Assembly: GCF_019443085.1 (NCBI RefSeq)
Contig: NZ_JAHZIL010000001.1
Span: forward strand, 1-64,000
Length of the DNA: 64,000 bases
Direction: 5' to 3'
Origin: Marinobacter sp. F4218
GTDB taxonomy: Bacteria; Pseudomonadota; Gammaproteobacteria; Pseudomonadales; Oleiphilaceae
Shown here: piece after piece, positions 17,409-32,719 of the stretch
How positions within the stretch are numbered: the first letter of the stretch is position 1
Layout: each line of letters opens with the position of its first letter
Notes under the pieces: generated by a model
What the model saw: only the letters and a program-made list of their open reading frames with translations
Database searches by the model: none
What the model was told of the DNA's origin: nothing
Translations under genes and position numbers: made by a program

Positions 17409-18467
17409 ATGCCCGGTGCCAGATGGATCAGGATTTTTGTTCCCGGCCTGTTCCTGGTCCTCCTGAGTGGATGCAACCCCTTCTCTGAGGCCCGCCCGAT
17501 GATGGATGAGTACGTCGAGCGGGTCGCCCGGGTTCTGGAAACGGAGCCCGTATTCTCTGCCATTGAGACTCCCTCGCAAATGCCCAGACGCCGCCACCGG
17601 GTTCTTCCCATGCCGGAACTGGATATGGGCATGCTGGATTTCCTGTCGTTGTATGGCTGCGAATTGCAGTTCGTGGTCGGCGAAAAGAATTCAGTCATGG
17701 GCAAGGTCATGCAGCCTTTGAACCGGCTGCGCTATGAACTGCGGTTTATCGAGGCGGCGCAAGACTGCTTGCCCGAAACCGACGATGAAGAACTGGTGGA
17801 AGCGCTGGAAAAGGCCATAGAAAGCAAACGCGAATCCCTGCCTATTGCAATCTGGAATGCCACCTGGGGGGTTGAGGAAGTCGAGACCCTGTTTACCCTC
17901 GCCAAAGGCTATTATCCCGTCTCCCCTGAGAACAATCCGGTGTCGGATCTGGCGCTTGATGCCAACGAACTGAAAAATGCGGTGGCGGCCCTGCGGTCGG
18001 GAACGCTTGATATGTCGCTCGAATTCGCCGGGTCTGTGCAGCAGCGGTGGCAGGCAGAGTACCGGGCCGGTCAGCTGATCAACAGCGCAGCCTTGCTGAA
18101 GACCCGACTTGATGATGCCACGGCTTTGATTCGGGGTCGGGTCAAGGGGCGTCCCCTGTGCCTGAACGGCCAACCGAATAATCAGTCCGAGATCGTTGAG
18201 GGCATGTTCTTCAGCGTCTACATCGAGAAAATTCAGCCGTATATGAGCGATGTGCGTCGTGCCAGGGTTGCCCTGATCGAGCCACTTGCCGCGTTGGCCC
18301 AAGAACAGCGGAGTGTCATGCCGTCAGCCTTTGAGACCTGGTATCAAAGGCATCTGTCCCAGGCTGCAGAGAGCAGCCTCTGGCGGGAACTTGATGGGGC
18401 CATGTCACGCCATACCCGGGCCTGGCAGAACCTTCTCGATCAGTGCGGGTTGCGGCCGGGTGCCTGA
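17409..18467 (+). CDS. DUF3080 lipoprotein
   Basis: A 352-residue predicted lipoprotein with signal peptide FVPGLFLVLLSGC and lipidated Cys22. It matches, from memory, the DUF3080 family found in marine gammaproteobacteria; the motif PMMDEYVERVARVLE follows the lipid anchor. The body is mainly helical with four or five cysteines. No function is established. It lies 31 bases after mtnC and may be read from the mtn promoter. It ends 13 bases before the convergent ATPase gene, with no clear terminator between. Confidence 0.75.
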   Translation: MPGARWIRIFVPGLFLVLLSGCNPFSEARPMMDEYVERVARVLETEPVFSAIETPSQMPRRRHRVLPMPELDMGMLDFLSLYGCELQFVVGEKNSVMGKVMQPLNRLRYELRFIEAAQDCLPETDDEELVEALEKAIESKRESLPIAIWNATWGVEEVETLFTLAKGYYPVSPENNPVSDLALDANELKNAVAALRSGTLDMSLEFAGSVQQRWQAEYRAGQLINSAALLKTRLDDATALIRGRVKGRPLCLNGQPNNQSEIVEGMFFSVYIEKIQPYMSDVRRARVALIEPLAALAQEQRSVMPSAFETWYQRHLSQAAESSLWRELDGAMSRHTRAWQNLLDQCGLRPGA

Positions 18468-18480
18468 GGTCAGCTGATCA

Positions 18481-20298
18481 TCACCGCTGGCTTTCCGGGG
18501 TGACCCGAAGAATCTCTTCAACGGTGGTCAGTCCTGCCGCAATTTTCTGGGCGCCGCTTAGCCTCAAGGATTTCATGCCCTCCTTGTAGGCATCAAGTCG
18601 CAACTGTTCGAGTTCGCAGCGGTCGGTGATTTGTCGGGTCAGGCCATCCGACAGGCTCATGATCTCGTAGACGCCGGCCCGACCAAGATACCCGGTGTTA
18701 CGGCACTCCAGGCAGCCGACGGGCTGGTAGAACTGCTTGGGCATCGGAGCTTTCCAGGGCCGGGTCAGGGTCTGCCAGGCCTGCTCGTCGGCAGGGCCGG
18801 GCGTCTTGCAGTGCGGGCACAGGTTTCGGGTAAGGCGTTGGGCCATGACACCGAGAACGGTTGCGCGGATCAGGTAGGGAGGAATGCCAAGTTCCATCAG
18901 GCGGGTGATGGCGCTGGGCGCATCGTTGGTGTGCAAGGTGGAAAGAACAAGGTGGCCAGTGAGTGCCGCCTGTACGGCCATCTCAGCGGTTTCCAGGTCG
19001 CGGATCTCCCCGATCATGATGATGTCTGGATCCTGACGCAACAGCGCCCGAACCCCTGCGGCAAAGGTAAGTTCAATGTTGTTCTGAACCTGCATCTGAT
19101 TGAACGCCGGTTCCACCATCTCGATCGGGTCTTCAATGGTGCAGACATTCAGCTCCGGTGAGGCGACCTGCTTGAGTGTGGAGTAGAGCGTCGTGGTCTT
19201 GCCGGAGCCGGTGGGGCCGGTCACCAGGACAATGCCATGGGGATGGGAGGTAATCCTCTGCCAGCGCTCCCGGTCTTCCTTGCCGAACCCCAACTGCTCG
19301 TATGACTTCAGCAGCACGTCCGGGTCGAAGATCCGCATCACCATTTTCTCGCCAAAGGCGGTCGGCATGGTGGCAAGCCGCAGCTCCACTTCCCGGTTGT
19401 CGGGCTTTCGGGTCTTGATCCGGCCGTCCTGTGGGCGCCGTTTCTCGGCAACATTCAGGCGGCCCAGAATCTTCAGGCGGCTGGTAACCGCCACGCCAAC
19501 GTGCTCCGGAAATTCATAGACGTTGTGCAGCACACCGTCGATCCGGAACCGTACCTGGGTAACGGCTCGGCGAGGTTCGATATGGATATCGGAAGCCCGT
19601 TGGTCAAAGGCATATTGGAGCAGCCAGTCGACGATTTTCACCACATGCTGATCGTTGGCATCGGGGTTTTCGCTGGTGCCAAGGTCCAGTAACTGTTCGA
19701 AATTCTGGTTGCCGCCGGTGCCGGAGGACTGGCTGCCCCCGGCCTTACTCACCGAGTTGGCCAGTTGATAGAATTCAACGGTGTAGCGCCGGATATCCTC
19801 GGGGTTGGCAACGACCCGTCGGATGTCTTTGCGCAGGGCCTGACGCAGATTGCCTTGCCAGTCACTTTTGAACGGTTCCGGGCTGGCCACCAACACCTCG
19901 TCCGGATGGATTTCCACCGCAAGAATCCCGTGGCGTTGGGCAAACGCGTAAGACATCACTTTGGCGATGGCGGGGGCGTCAATCCTGAGCGGATCGATGT
20001 GATAGTAGGGTTGTCCGGCCCAGTCGGCGAGCCATTGGGTGAGGCGGTCGAGGTCCAGCGCCCGGTCGGTTCTCCGGCTGGTCAGGGCTGCGATGGCAAC
20101 CAGTTCCAGCGGATGGCGTTTTGCCGCCTGGCCTGTGCCCGTGGCCGCGCCAAGATTGGCTGTCAGAACCCGTTCGGCGTCGTCCTGGCTGATTTCCCCG
20201 CTGGTAACCAGCGCCGTGCACACGTCCCTCAGGGTCAGTGTGCTGTGCGCGGGTACCGTTGGTGTTCGTGCGCTTTCAGGCGTACTGGTGTCAGACAT
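18481..20298 (-). CDS. Orphan GspE/PilB-type secretion ATPase
   Basis: A 605-residue hexameric motor ATPase of the type II secretion/type IV pilus class. An N-terminal MshEN-like region (about 20-180) precedes the ATPase core. The core has Walker A GPTGSGKTTTLYS near residue 360, an Asp box (VCTIEDPIE), a Walker B region (QDPDIIMIGEIRD) and a zinc site made by LCPHCK and CLECRNTGY. No other pilus or secretion gene is nearby: it sits 34 bases downstream of a DUF2069 gene in the arsC-wrbA group. MshEN domains can bind cyclic di-GMP. It may power a machine encoded elsewhere. Confidence 0.9.
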   Translation of the reverse strand: MSDTSTPESARTPTVPAHSTLTLRDVCTALVTSGEISQDDAERVLTANLGAATGTGQAAKRHPLELVAIAALTSRRTDRALDLDRLTQWLADWAGQPYYHIDPLRIDAPAIAKVMSYAFAQRHGILAVEIHPDEVLVASPEPFKSDWQGNLRQALRKDIRRVVANPEDIRRYTVEFYQLANSVSKAGGSQSSGTGGNQNFEQLLDLGTSENPDANDQHVVKIVDWLLQYAFDQRASDIHIEPRRAVTQVRFRIDGVLHNVYEFPEHVGVAVTSRLKILGRLNVAEKRRPQDGRIKTRKPDNREVELRLATMPTAFGEKMVMRIFDPDVLLKSYEQLGFGKEDRERWQRITSHPHGIVLVTGPTGSGKTTTLYSTLKQVASPELNVCTIEDPIEMVEPAFNQMQVQNNIELTFAAGVRALLRQDPDIIMIGEIRDLETAEMAVQAALTGHLVLSTLHTNDAPSAITRLMELGIPPYLIRATVLGVMAQRLTRNLCPHCKTPGPADEQAWQTLTRPWKAPMPKQFYQPVGCLECRNTGYLGRAGVYEIMSLSDGLTRQITDRCELEQLRLDAYKEGMKSLRLSGAQKIAAGLTTVEEILRVTPESQR

Positions 20299-20332
20299 GG
20301 GGTCTCGTTGTCGGGCTCATTGTCAGGGTGGA

Positions 20333-20692
20333 TCAGCTTGCGACCGGCCGGTTCACTTTCAGGTGTACCATGGCCGTCGTAAACAGCAGAAAAGTAAGCA
20401 CGGTCAGCAGCATCGGCCCGGCCGCCCCCTCGCTCAACCAGGCGGAAACCACCGCCTGGGTGAAGTAGAAAATGACCACGAACGCCAACCAGATGTAACC
20501 CCGGTTGTGGCCACGGAACACCGGTACCGCGAAAGCCAGTAATGGCAACAGTTTAACCGTCAGCATGAGCGGAACTGAGACACCCTCCACAGGGGCGGGA
20601 TAAAAGGTGGTGACCAGCAGCGTTGCCAGCACTCCCAAGTACAGCAGGATAGTCAGCCGGGCTGTGTTCCGGGCTTTCGGATTGTGAAGCAT
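20333..20692 (-). CDS. DUF2069 inner-membrane protein
   Basis: A 119-residue protein with four membrane helices. The pattern LKLLPLLAFAVPVFRGHNRGYIW-type (here KLLPLLAFAVPVFRG) is typical of DUF2069. It is regularly encoded next to wrbA in Pseudomonas relatives, as here (55 bases downstream). Function unknown. Confidence 0.85.
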   Translation of the reverse strand: MLHNPKARNTARLTILLYLGVLATLLVTTFYPAPVEGVSVPLMLTVKLLPLLAFAVPVFRGHNRGYIWLAFVVIFYFTQAVVSAWLSEGAAGPMLLTVLTFLLFTTAMVHLKVNRPVAS

Positions 20693-20747
20693 AGCGTGAT
20701 TCCAGAAAGAGTATACAAGTGCATTACGTCAGGCGGGGCCTGGTGTA

Positions 20748-21368
<621 letters not shown>

Positions 21369-21391
21369 TCAACGGTGGGTTCTGGAGCGTG

Positions 21392-21745
21392 TTACAGGAT
21401 TGACAGCACGTTTTCCGGCGGTCGACCTACCGCAACCTTGCCATTCGCGATTACAATGGGCCGCTCAATCAGTTTTGGGTGGGCCACCATGGCCGCAATC
21501 AGCTGGTCACGGCTGAGATCGGGGTTGTCCAGTCCGAGTTCCTTGTATTCCTTTTCCTTGGTGCGCATCAGTGCCCGGGGCTCGGCATCAAGCGCTGCCA
21601 GAATGTCGGCCAGCTCGTGCTCTGTCGGCGGCGTCTCCAAGTAGCGTATAATTTCCGGTTCAATTCCCCGATCTGTAAGCAGTTCAAGGGCTTGTCGGGA
21701 TTTTGAACACCGAGGGTTGTGGAAAATCCGGGTTGGTTCTGTCAT
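21392..21745 (-). CDS. arsC: ArsC-family thiol reductase (glutaredoxin-dependent arsenate reductase)
   Basis: A 117-residue protein of the ArsC/Spx thioredoxin-like fold. The active-site cysteine is Cys13 in NPRCSKSRQAL, which fits the CxxxR-type motif, and the anion-binding arginine segment is ERPIVIANGKVAVGRP. It follows the family length. No arsR, arsB or acr3 gene is nearby, so a role in arsenate resistance is not assured; the same gene accompanies wrbA in Pseudomonas. Confidence 0.9.
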   Translation of the reverse strand: MTEPTRIFHNPRCSKSRQALELLTDRGIEPEIIRYLETPPTEHELADILAALDAEPRALMRTKEKEYKELGLDNPDLSRDQLIAAMVAHPKLIERPIVIANGKVAVGRPPENVLSIL

Positions 21746-21817
21746 CTTCGAGCCTGATTGTCTGTCTGGATGGATACCGCAGTTTGAGTGGTCCGTAGTC
21801 TAACAGGAGGTTTTCTC

Positions 21818-22285
21818 GTGCAGTACCCTGCAAACCGGAGGTTTCTCCACTGGATGGCCCGCTTCGGGTTATTCGTTCTGATTCTGGTGTCCGCCGGTTG
21901 TGAGAAAATCGAGCTGGAGCGCGCTGGCGGCCCCAAACTGAACTGGGACCAGCTCCGTGGTCAGTGGGTTCTGGTCAATTACTGGGCGGAATGGTGCAAG
22001 CCCTGCCTGGAAGAAATTCCTGAACTCAATGAGCTGGACAAGGCACCCGATATTGCCGTGCTGGGTGTGAATTTTGATGGTATCTCGGGCGTAGAGCTGG
22101 AAGAGTTGGGCGAACGCATGGGCATCGAGTTCACCATGCTGGCGGAAGACCCGGGCCATAAATTTGGTTGGCAGACGCCCGTTGCCTTGCCGGCGACGTT
22201 TGTTGTCAATCCCGATGGGGATTTGCTCGAGGCCCGTTTTGGGCCCCAGACAGAAGCAGACATCAGAGCCCTGATAGGCGGTTAA
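21818..22285 (+). CDS. TlpA-like thioredoxin-fold lipoprotein
   Basis: A 155-residue envelope protein. A signal peptide ends in LVSAGC, so it is predicted to be lipid-anchored. The thioredoxin fold carries the redox pair in WAEWCKPCLEEIPEL and the cis-proline segment VALPATFVV. It is likely to reduce disulfides or deliver electrons in cytochrome or metallochaperone maturation. The GTG at 21818 is preferred since AGGAGG stands 7 bases upstream; an earlier in-frame GTG at 21788 has no ribosome site. Divergent from arsC. Confidence 0.87.
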   Translation: MQYPANRRFLHWMARFGLFVLILVSAGCEKIELERAGGPKLNWDQLRGQWVLVNYWAEWCKPCLEEIPELNELDKAPDIAVLGVNFDGISGVELEELGERMGIEFTMLAEDPGHKFGWQTPVALPATFVVNPDGDLLEARFGPQTEADIRALIGG

Positions 22286-22330
22286 GAGCCGGGGCCGAAC
22301 AGAAATTACCAGCAGGAATTGCCTGACATT

Positions 22331-25300
22331 ATGGCGCAGACTTTTGTACACCTTCGCGTACATTCCGAATATTCAATGGTTGACGGACTGGTGCGGGTCA
22401 AACCCCTTATCGGCCGGGTCGCCGAGCTTGGCATGCCCGCCGTCGGACTCACCGAGCAGTCCAACATGTGTTCGCTGGTTCGCTTCTACAAGGCGGCGAC
22501 CGGTGCCGGAGTGAAGCCAATCATCGGTGCCGATCTGTGGCTGGAGAATCCGGATGAGCCGGACAACCCGTTCCGGCTGACCCTGCTGGCCCGGAATAAC
22601 GATGGCTACCTGAATCTGACCGAAATCATCTCCCTGGGCTATACCGAGGGGCAGCGATTCGGCAAGCCAATTATCCAGCGCAAATGGCTGGAAGAGCGAC
22701 CTGACGGCCTGATCATGCTGTCCGGGGCGAAGCTTGGTGATATCGGTAAGGCCCTGCTGGCGGACAAGCCAGAGCTCGCTCGCGAGCGCGCGGCCTACTG
22801 GATGAGCCTGTATCCGGATGCCTGTTACCTGGAGCTCCAGCGAACCGGGCGGGCCGGGGACGAAGACTGCCTGCATCTGAGTGTCGGGCTGGCCCAGGAA
22901 CTGGGGTTGCCGGTGGTGGCCACCAACGACGTGCATTTCCTCGATGCCGAAGACTTTGAAGCGCACGAGGCCAGGGTCTGCATCGGTGAAAGCCGGACCC
23001 TTGACGATCCGCGCCGTGATCGTCGGTTCAGCGACCAGCAGTACCTGCGCAGTGCCGAGGAGATGATTGAGCTGTTTTCCGATATTCCGGAGGCGGTGGA
23101 AAACACGGTGGAGATTGCCCGCCGGTGTTCCGTGAAGGTTCGGATGGGTGAGTATTTCCTGCCGAACTATCCGATCCCCGATGGCATGACCATGGACGAC
23201 TATTTCCGCAAGGTGTCCGAGGAAGGGCTCGAGGAGCGGCTGGCCAAGACCCTGAGCAAGGATGACCCGGAGTATGATGCCAAGCGGGCTGCCTATTACA
23301 AACGCCTGAACTTTGAGCTGGACATCATCATCCAGATGGGTTTCCCGGGCTACTTCCTGATCGTGATGGACTTCATCAAGTGGGCCAAGAACAACGGCGT
23401 GCCGGTGGGGCCGGGGCGGGGGTCCGGTGCCGGCTCCCTGGTCGCCTACGCCCAGCTGATTACCGATCTCGATCCGCTAGAATACGATCTGCTGTTCGAG
23501 CGTTTCCTGAATCCGGAGCGGGTCTCCATGCCCGACTTCGACGTCGATTTCTGCATGGAAGGCCGTGACCGGGTCATCGAGTACACCGCACAGAAATACG
23601 GCCGGGAGGCGGTCTCCCAGATCATCACCTTCGGTACCATGGCGGCCAAGGCGGTGGTGCGGGATGTGGCCCGGGTTCAGGGCAAGTCATACGGTCTGGC
23701 GGACAAGCTCTCGAAGCTGATCCCGTTCGAAGTGGGTATGACGCTTGAAAAGGCGATTGAGCAGGAACCCCAGCTCAAGGACTTCCTCGAGCAGGACGAG
23801 GAAGCCCAGGAAATCTGGGAGATGGCGCTCAAACTCGAGGGTGTGTGCCGGAATGCCGGTAAGCACGCCGGGGGCGTGGTGATCGCGCCCACCAAGATCA
23901 CCGACTTTTCACCGCTTTATTGCGATGACGAGGGCGGCAGCCTCGTGACCCAGTTCGATAAGGGTGACGTGGAAGACGCGGGTCTGGTCAAATTCGACTT
24001 TCTGGGGCTGCGGACGCTCACCATCATCAAGTGGGCCCTGAACATGATCAACCCGCGCCGGCAACAGCGTGGTGAGTCGGAGCTGGATATCAACGAGATT
24101 CCGCTCGATGATGTGCCCTCGTTCGACATGCTCAAGAAGGCCGAAACCACTGCGGTGTTCCAGCTCGAATCCAGGGGCATGAAGGATCTGATCCGACGGC
24201 TTCAGCCCGATTCCCTGGAAGACATGATCGCCCTGGTGGCCTTGTTCCGCCCGGGTCCACTGCAATCCGGTATGGTTGATGACTTCATTGACCGTAAGCA
24301 TGGCCGTCAGCCCATGTCTTTCCCGCACCCCGACTATCAGTATGAAGGCCTGAGACCGGTTCTGGAGCCCACGTACGGGGTCATCCTGTACCAGGAGCAG
24401 GTTATGCAGATCGCCCAGGTCATGGCCGGGTACACTCTCGGTAACGCCGACATGCTACGCCGGGCCATGGGTAAGAAAAAGCCCGAGGAGATGGCCAAGC
24501 AGAAGCAGTTCTTCCTGGACGGCTGTGAGCAGAACGGCATTGACAAGACCCTGGCAGAAAACATCTTCGACCTGGTGGAGAAGTTTGCCGGTTACGGCTT
24601 CAACAAGTCCCACTCTGCCGCCTACGCACTGGTGTCCTACCAGACCCTGTGGCTGAAAGCCCATTACCCGGCCGAATTCATGGCTGCGGTACTCACTGCC
24701 GATATGCAGAACACCGACAAGGTGGTCACGCTGGTGGAAGAGTGCCGGAACATGAAACTGGACCTGTTGGTGCCCGACGTCAGCCGTTCGGAATACACCT
24801 TCACGGTCAACGAAGAAGGTCAGATTGTGTACGGCCTCGGGGCAATCAAGGGGCTGGGTGAGGGCCCGATCCAGAGCATCGTCGAAGGGCGCGGCGACGG
24901 GGAACCGTACGAGGATATTTTCGATTTCTGCCGTCGGGTCGACCTGAGAAAGGTCAACAAGCGCGCCATGGAAGCGCTGATCCGGTCCGGTGCGATGGAC
25001 AAGTTCGGTGCCGGTCGGGCCCAACTGATGGCGAGTATCGACAAGGCCGTCCAACAGGCTGATCAACAATCCCGGAACGAATCTGTGGGCATGATGGATA
25101 TGTTCGGGGAAATGCTTGAAGGCGGTGAGGGCGGTGATCCCTACGCCGATGTCGCAGATGTCCGAGAGTGGCCGGAGAAGCAGCGTTTGAAAGGGGAGAA
25201 GGATACTCTCGGTCTGTACCTGACGGGCCATCCTTTTGATGAGTACGAGAAGGAAGTACGCCGTTTCGTGCGCTCGTCCATTGCCGATCTGAAGCCGAGC

Positions 25301-25813
25301 AAGGCACCGCAGCGGGTGGCCGGTCTGGTGGTCGCCCAGCGAACCATGAAAACACGGACCGGTTCTACCATGTGCTTCATAACCCTTGATGATCGCAGCG
25401 CCCGTATCGAGGCCACGCTGTTCTCGGAAGCCTTTTTCGAGAACCGGGAACTGTTGCAGTCGGATCAGGTGATTGTGGTCGAGGGGCAGGTCAGCCATGA
25501 CGACTATTCCGGCCAGATGAAAATGCGGGTGAGTTCCGTGATGGACGTTGGAACCGCGCGCCAGCAGTTCAGTCGGGGGCTGAAACTGGCTCTGCGATCG
25601 GACCAGCTGCAGAACGGACTGCTCGAAAAGCTGGACAACACCCTCCGTCCCTTCCGGTGCGAGGGGAGTCCGGTCTGGATCGAGTACTCCAGCGCTGAGG
25701 CCCAAACTCGCATTGAACTGGGCGAATCCTGGCGGGTACAGCCTGACGACAACCTTCTGCTGGAGCTTCGGTACCTCGTGGGCGACCAGTCCGTAGAACT
25801 GGTCTATGATTAG
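22331..25813 (+). CDS. dnaE: DNA polymerase III alpha subunit
   Basis: The 1160-residue replicative polymerase. The N-terminal PHP domain starts with [15 protein letters not shown]. The palm has the two catalytic aspartates in [14 protein letters not shown] and the third acidic site in [12 protein letters not shown]. The OB fold is at about 965-1060 ([17 protein letters not shown]). The length equals the E. coli type (1160). The ATG at 22331 (MAQTFVHLR) is preferred because all relatives start 3-5 residues before FVHLR; a TTG four codons earlier is in frame. Confidence 0.97.
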   Translation: MAQTFVHLRVHSEYSMVDGLVRVKPLIGRVAELGMPAVGLTEQSNMCSLVRFYKAATGAGVKPIIGADLWLENPDEPDNPFRLTLLARNNDGYLNLTEIISLGYTEGQRFGKPIIQRKWLEERPDGLIMLSGAKLGDIGKALLADKPELARERAAYWMSLYPDACYLELQRTGRAGDEDCLHLSVGLAQELGLPVVATNDVHFLDAEDFEAHEARVCIGESRTLDDPRRDRRFSDQQYLRSAEEMIELFSDIPEAVENTVEIARRCSVKVRMGEYFLPNYPIPDGMTMDDYFRKVSEEGLEERLAKTLSKDDPEYDAKRAAYYKRLNFELDIIIQMGFPGYFLIVMDFIKWAKNNGVPVGPGRGSGAGSLVAYAQLITDLDPLEYDLLFERFLNPERVSMPDFDVDFCMEGRDRVIEYTAQKYGREAVSQIITFGTMAAKAVVRDVARVQGKSYGLADKLSKLIPFEVGMTLEKAIEQEPQLKDFLEQDEEAQEIWEMALKLEGVCRNAGKHAGGVVIAPTKITDFSPLYCDDEGGSLVTQFDKGDVEDAGLVKFDFLGLRTLTIIKWALNMINPRRQQRGESELDINEIPLDDVPSFDMLKKAETTAVFQLESRGMKDLIRRLQPDSLEDMIALVALFRPGPLQSGMVDDFIDRKHGRQPMSFPHPDYQYEGLRPVLEPTYGVILYQEQVMQIAQVMAGYTLGNADMLRRAMGKKKPEEMAKQKQFFLDGCEQNGIDKTLAENIFDLVEKFAGYGFNKSHSAAYALVSYQTLWLKAHYPAEFMAAVLTADMQNTDKVVTLVEECRNMKLDLLVPDVSRSEYTFTVNEEGQIVYGLGAIKGLGEGPIQSIVEGRGDGEPYEDIFDFCRRVDLRKVNKRAMEALIRSGAMDKFGAGRAQLMASIDKAVQQADQQSRNESVGMMDMFGEMLEGGEGGDPYADVADVREWPEKQRLKGEKDTLGLYLTGHPFDEYEKEVRRFVRSSIADLKPSKAPQRVAGLVVAQRTMKTRTGSTMCFITLDDRSARIEATLFSEAFFENRELLQSDQVIVVEGQVSHDDYSGQMKMRVSSVMDVGTARQQFSRGLKLALRSDQLQNGLLEKLDNTLRPFRCEGSPVWIEYSSAEAQTRIELGESWRVQPDDNLLLELRYLVGDQSVELVYD

Positions 25814-25991
25814 ATCAGTCCGGCAAGGTTCTGGGCGCAAATACGGCTGACATATTGAAAAATTAAGCTTTTGTCAGAAAGTGGACTCATACCAAGGTCC
25901 GCTTTAGCCGTGTTGCTGGCGCTGCTATCTTTGTCCCAAATTCTGGTTTGGCGGAGTGTTTCTCCACCTGGCAATCAAATGATGGAACATC

Positions 25992-26945
25992 ATGAACCCT
26001 AATTATCTGGATTTCGAGCAACCCATTGCTGACCTGGAAGCCAAGATTGAAGAGCTTCGCATGGTCGGTAACGACACCGATATCAATATCACCGACGAGA
26101 TTTCCCGGCTCAAGAAGAAGAGCGTCAGCCTGACTGAAAGCATCTTCTCGAATCTCAAACCCTGGGACGTTGCCCGTCTGGCCCGTCATCCTCGCAGACC
26201 CTACACTCTCGATTACATTGAATCGATTTTTGAGGATTTCGACGAACTGCACGGCGACCGCCGGTACGCGGACGACCAGGCCATTGTGGGCGGGACTGCG
26301 CGTCTGAATAACAAGCCGGTGATGATCATCGGTCATCAGAAAGGCCGCGAAGTAAGGGACAAGGTCAAGCGCAACTTCGGCATGCCCCGCCCGGAAGGCT
26401 ATCGCAAAGCCTTGCGTCTGATGGAAATGGCGGAACGTTTCAAAATGCCGATCCTCACGTTTATCGACACTCCGGGTGCCTATCCGGGGATCGGTGCCGA
26501 GGAGCGTGGCCAGAGTGAAGCCATCGCGTTCAACCTCGCCGTGATGTCCAGACTGAAAACCCCGATCATTTCCACGGTGATCGGCGAGGGCGGTTCCGGT
26601 GGTGCCCTGGCGATTGGCGTTTGCGACCAGTTGAACATGCTTCAATACTCCACCTACGCGGTTATCTCCCCGGAAGGCTGCGCCTCCATCCTCTGGAAGA
26701 GCGCTGAGTTTGCGGCCCAGGCCGCAGAGGCCATGGGGGTCACGGCGGACCGCCTCAAGGACCTCGGGCTCGCGGACAATGTCATCCAGGAGCCTCTGGG
26801 CGGCGCCCACCGCAATCCGGAGGAGATGTCGGAATCCCTGAAAGAGATCCTGGCCAATGGTGTGGCGGAACTCAGCCGCTTGCCGACGGATGAGCTGGTA
26901 GCCCGTCGCTATGAGCGACTGACCCGCTATGACAACGGGCGCTGA
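25992..26945 (+). CDS. accA: Acetyl-CoA carboxylase carboxyltransferase, alpha subunit
   Basis: A 317-residue subunit of the enzyme that makes malonyl-CoA for fatty acid synthesis. It works in an alpha2-beta2 complex with AccD, encoded elsewhere. Family hallmarks are the oxyanion-forming [12 protein letters not shown] and [13 protein letters not shown]. Length is standard. A 178-base region upstream (25814-25991) holds no gene but contains a 6-base inverted repeat, CTGACA (25847-25852) and TGTCAG (25872-25877), of unknown meaning. It overlaps tilS by 17 bases. Confidence 0.97.
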   Translation: MNPNYLDFEQPIADLEAKIEELRMVGNDTDINITDEISRLKKKSVSLTESIFSNLKPWDVARLARHPRRPYTLDYIESIFEDFDELHGDRRYADDQAIVGGTARLNNKPVMIIGHQKGREVRDKVKRNFGMPRPEGYRKALRLMEMAERFKMPILTFIDTPGAYPGIGAEERGQSEAIAFNLAVMSRLKTPIISTVIGEGGSGGALAIGVCDQLNMLQYSTYAVISPEGCASILWKSAEFAAQAAEAMGVTADRLKDLGLADNVIQEPLGGAHRNPEEMSESLKEILANGVAELSRLPTDELVARRYERLTRYDNGR

Positions 26946-28284
26946 GCCCGATCACGGCTTTGCCTGGCCGGATGTGCTGTGCGCGCCGGTCAGGTCGCTC
27001 CCCGAGCATTCCCGCTTATGGGTCGCCCTGAGTGGCGGCCTGGACTCCGTCCTGCTCCTGCATTTGGCGGCTTTCTGTCATCGCTCCCGCGTTGATGTCC
27101 ACGCTATCCATGTAAACCACCAGCTTCAGCCCAACGCCAACGAAACCGAGGCCTTTTGTCGTACCCAGTGCGCTGCCCTGGGTATCCCTCTGGTCGTCCG
27201 TCGGGTTTCGGTCAACATCGGACAGGCTGGCGGTAATCTGGGTGGGGTGGAAGAGGCTGCCAGGGAGGCCCGCTACGCGGTGTTTGAGGAAATTCTCGGG
27301 CCCGGCGACCTTCTGCTTTTGGCCCATCATGCGGACGATCAGGTGGAAACGGTTCTGTTCCGCCTGATCCGGGGTAGTGGAGTGGCGGGTCTGGCCGGCA
27401 TGCCCCGCGCTCGTCCGCTGGCGGCGGGGCAGCTTGTGCGGCCACTGCTGGAACTGGAGCGGGCGGAGCTTGAGCACTGGGCGCGGGAAGGCGGGCTTGA
27501 GTGGGTAGAGGATCCAAGTAATGCCGATCAGGGATATGACCGCAATTACCTGCGGCATACCATTATCCCGGGTCTGAAAGCGCGCTGGCCCGGTCTCGCG
27601 CGGCGTGTTAGGCACAGTGCCGGTGCCTGTGCCGACAGTGAATTTCTGAACGAACGCCTGGCAGAGCGGCAATGGACTGAATGCTCGAAAGGGTCGAGGG
27701 CGTTGTCTGTGCCTGCCTTGCAGGCGCTTACGGTAGTGGAGCAGAAAAACCTTGTGCGTTGGTGGGCCCGGAAGCGGGGATTCCGTCCGCCGGTGGTTTC
27801 GGACTGGAGCCAGGTCATGCACGACTTGCTTGAGGCCGCCGAGGACCGGGAGCCGGAGCTGCGTGGAGAAGGGTTTCGTCTGCGCCGGTTTCAGGGATGG
27901 ATTCATCTGGTCCCGGAGCAACCCGAGGTGCCCGTGTCGCCGGTCACGCTGTTGCCGGGTGAGCCGTTGCACTGGGCTTACTGGACGCTCACGCTTGAGT
28001 CGGTGGCTAACCCGGAAAGTCCGTCCAGGCCAATAAGGGTATCTACGAGGCAGGGAGGGGAGCGCGTGCGGTTCCGTCCTGAAGGGTCGTCGAAATCACT
28101 GAAAAACTGGTTTCAGGAACAGGCGGTGCCGCCCTGGGAAAGAGCCTGTCTCCCGTTGGTTTTTGCGGGCTCCGGAGACGCCGGCGAGCTGATTGCCATT
28201 GGCGATTTGTGGTGTTCTGAACAATACTCGGGAGGCGCTCCTGCCGCCGGTTGGCGGCTTGTTGTGAGGCGGGAATTTGATTGA
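26929..28284 (+). CDS. tilS: tRNA(Ile)-lysidine synthetase
   Basis: A 451-residue PP-loop ATPase that attaches lysine to C34 of the minor tRNA-Ile so that it reads AUA instead of AUG. The P-loop SGGLDS is at residues 35-40, and [12 protein letters not shown] is the second conserved motif. The C-terminal substrate-binding domain is full length. The start lies inside accA (17-base overlap), and relatives are also located directly after accA. Confidence 0.95.
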   Translation: MTTGAEPDHGFAWPDVLCAPVRSLPEHSRLWVALSGGLDSVLLLHLAAFCHRSRVDVHAIHVNHQLQPNANETEAFCRTQCAALGIPLVVRRVSVNIGQAGGNLGGVEEAAREARYAVFEEILGPGDLLLLAHHADDQVETVLFRLIRGSGVAGLAGMPRARPLAAGQLVRPLLELERAELEHWAREGGLEWVEDPSNADQGYDRNYLRHTIIPGLKARWPGLARRVRHSAGACADSEFLNERLAERQWTECSKGSRALSVPALQALTVVEQKNLVRWWARKRGFRPPVVSDWSQVMHDLLEAAEDREPELRGEGFRLRRFQGWIHLVPEQPEVPVSPVTLLPGEPLHWAYWTLTLESVANPESPSRPIRVSTRQGGERVRFRPEGSSKSLKNWFQEQAVPPWERACLPLVFAGSGDAGELIAIGDLWCSEQYSGGAPAAGWRLVVRREFD

Positions 28285-28329
28285 GTCAGATGGGGGTTTC
28301 TGGTAGTCTGGCGTCCCATCTTGAGATGA

Positions 28330-30858
<2,529 letters not shown>

Positions 30859-30888
30859 TCTTCGTTTCGTTACCCTTTGACTACTTGA

Positions 30889-32205
<1,317 letters not shown>

Positions 32206-32260
32206 CTCCAATCCTTCCATTTTGATCCACGATCCTTATGATTGTGGTCCCAGAAGTGTT

Positions 32261-32306
32261 AAGGCCATCGTATTCTGAGCATTAGTTCAGTTACGATGGC
32301 CTTTTT
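32261..32306 (+). terminator. Rho-independent terminator after eno
   Basis: AAGGCCATCGTA (32261-32272) pairs perfectly with TACGATGGCCTT (32292-32303) around a 19-base loop, followed by a T-run. It ends the pyrG-kdsA-eno unit. The 201-base region 32206-32406 holds this and the ftsB promoter, and no gene. Confidence 0.88.
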
Positions 32307-32326
32307 ACACAAGCGCTTAGAAGAAT

Positions 32327-32356
32327 TTGTTGCTAATCTACTCTAAGGTCTATACT
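32327..32356 (+). promoter_or_regulatory. Candidate sigma-70 promoter of the ftsB-rpoS block
   Basis: TTGTTG (32327-32332) and TATACT (32351-32356) are spaced 18 bases, just before a short inverted repeat TCGAC/GTCGA (32356-32372). The ftsB ATG is at 32407. Alternative -35 assignments are possible. Confidence 0.5.
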
Positions 32357-32406
32357 CGACGAACGGTGTCGAAATTTTGATCGGATAATTCTGGACGGAA
32401 CCGGCA

Positions 32407-32679
32407 ATGAAGTTGCTCTGGACCACAATGGTTGTTCTGATACTCCTGCTGCAGGTTCGCCTGTGGGTCGGGGAGGGCAGCTTTGCGCAGGTCTGGGCGC
32501 TTGAGCAGTCGATCGCGGAACAGCGGGCGGAAAATGCTGAGCTGGCCACCCGCAACGAGCGCCTTTATGCCGAGGTCCGGAATCTTCGCGGAGAGCGCGG
32601 CGCCGTGGAAGAGCGAGCCAGAATGAACCTGGGGTTGATTCGCGAGGATGAAACGTTTTTTCTCGTTGTAGAGAATTAA
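32407..32679 (+). CDS. ftsB: Cell division protein FtsB
   Basis: A 90-residue bitopic inner-membrane protein of the FtsQLB divisome complex. One N-terminal membrane helix (about 3-19) is followed by a coiled coil (about 28-65, with LEQSIAEQRAENAELATRN). The tail ERARMNLGLIREDETFF is the conserved FtsB C-terminus. It is located between eno and ispD as in other gammaproteobacteria. Confidence 0.95.
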   Translation: MKLLWTTMVVLILLLQVRLWVGEGSFAQVWALEQSIAEQRAENAELATRNERLYAEVRNLRGERGAVEERARMNLGLIREDETFFLVVEN

Positions 32680-32719
32680 GGTTCAGGTTTCGAGTCTCCG
32701 AACGTTCCACGGATAACCC

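Noticed and set aside
24455..25840. 461-codon open frame antisense to dnaE
   Set aside because: A shadow frame over the dnaE 3' end, which encodes a recognisable OB fold on the plus strand.
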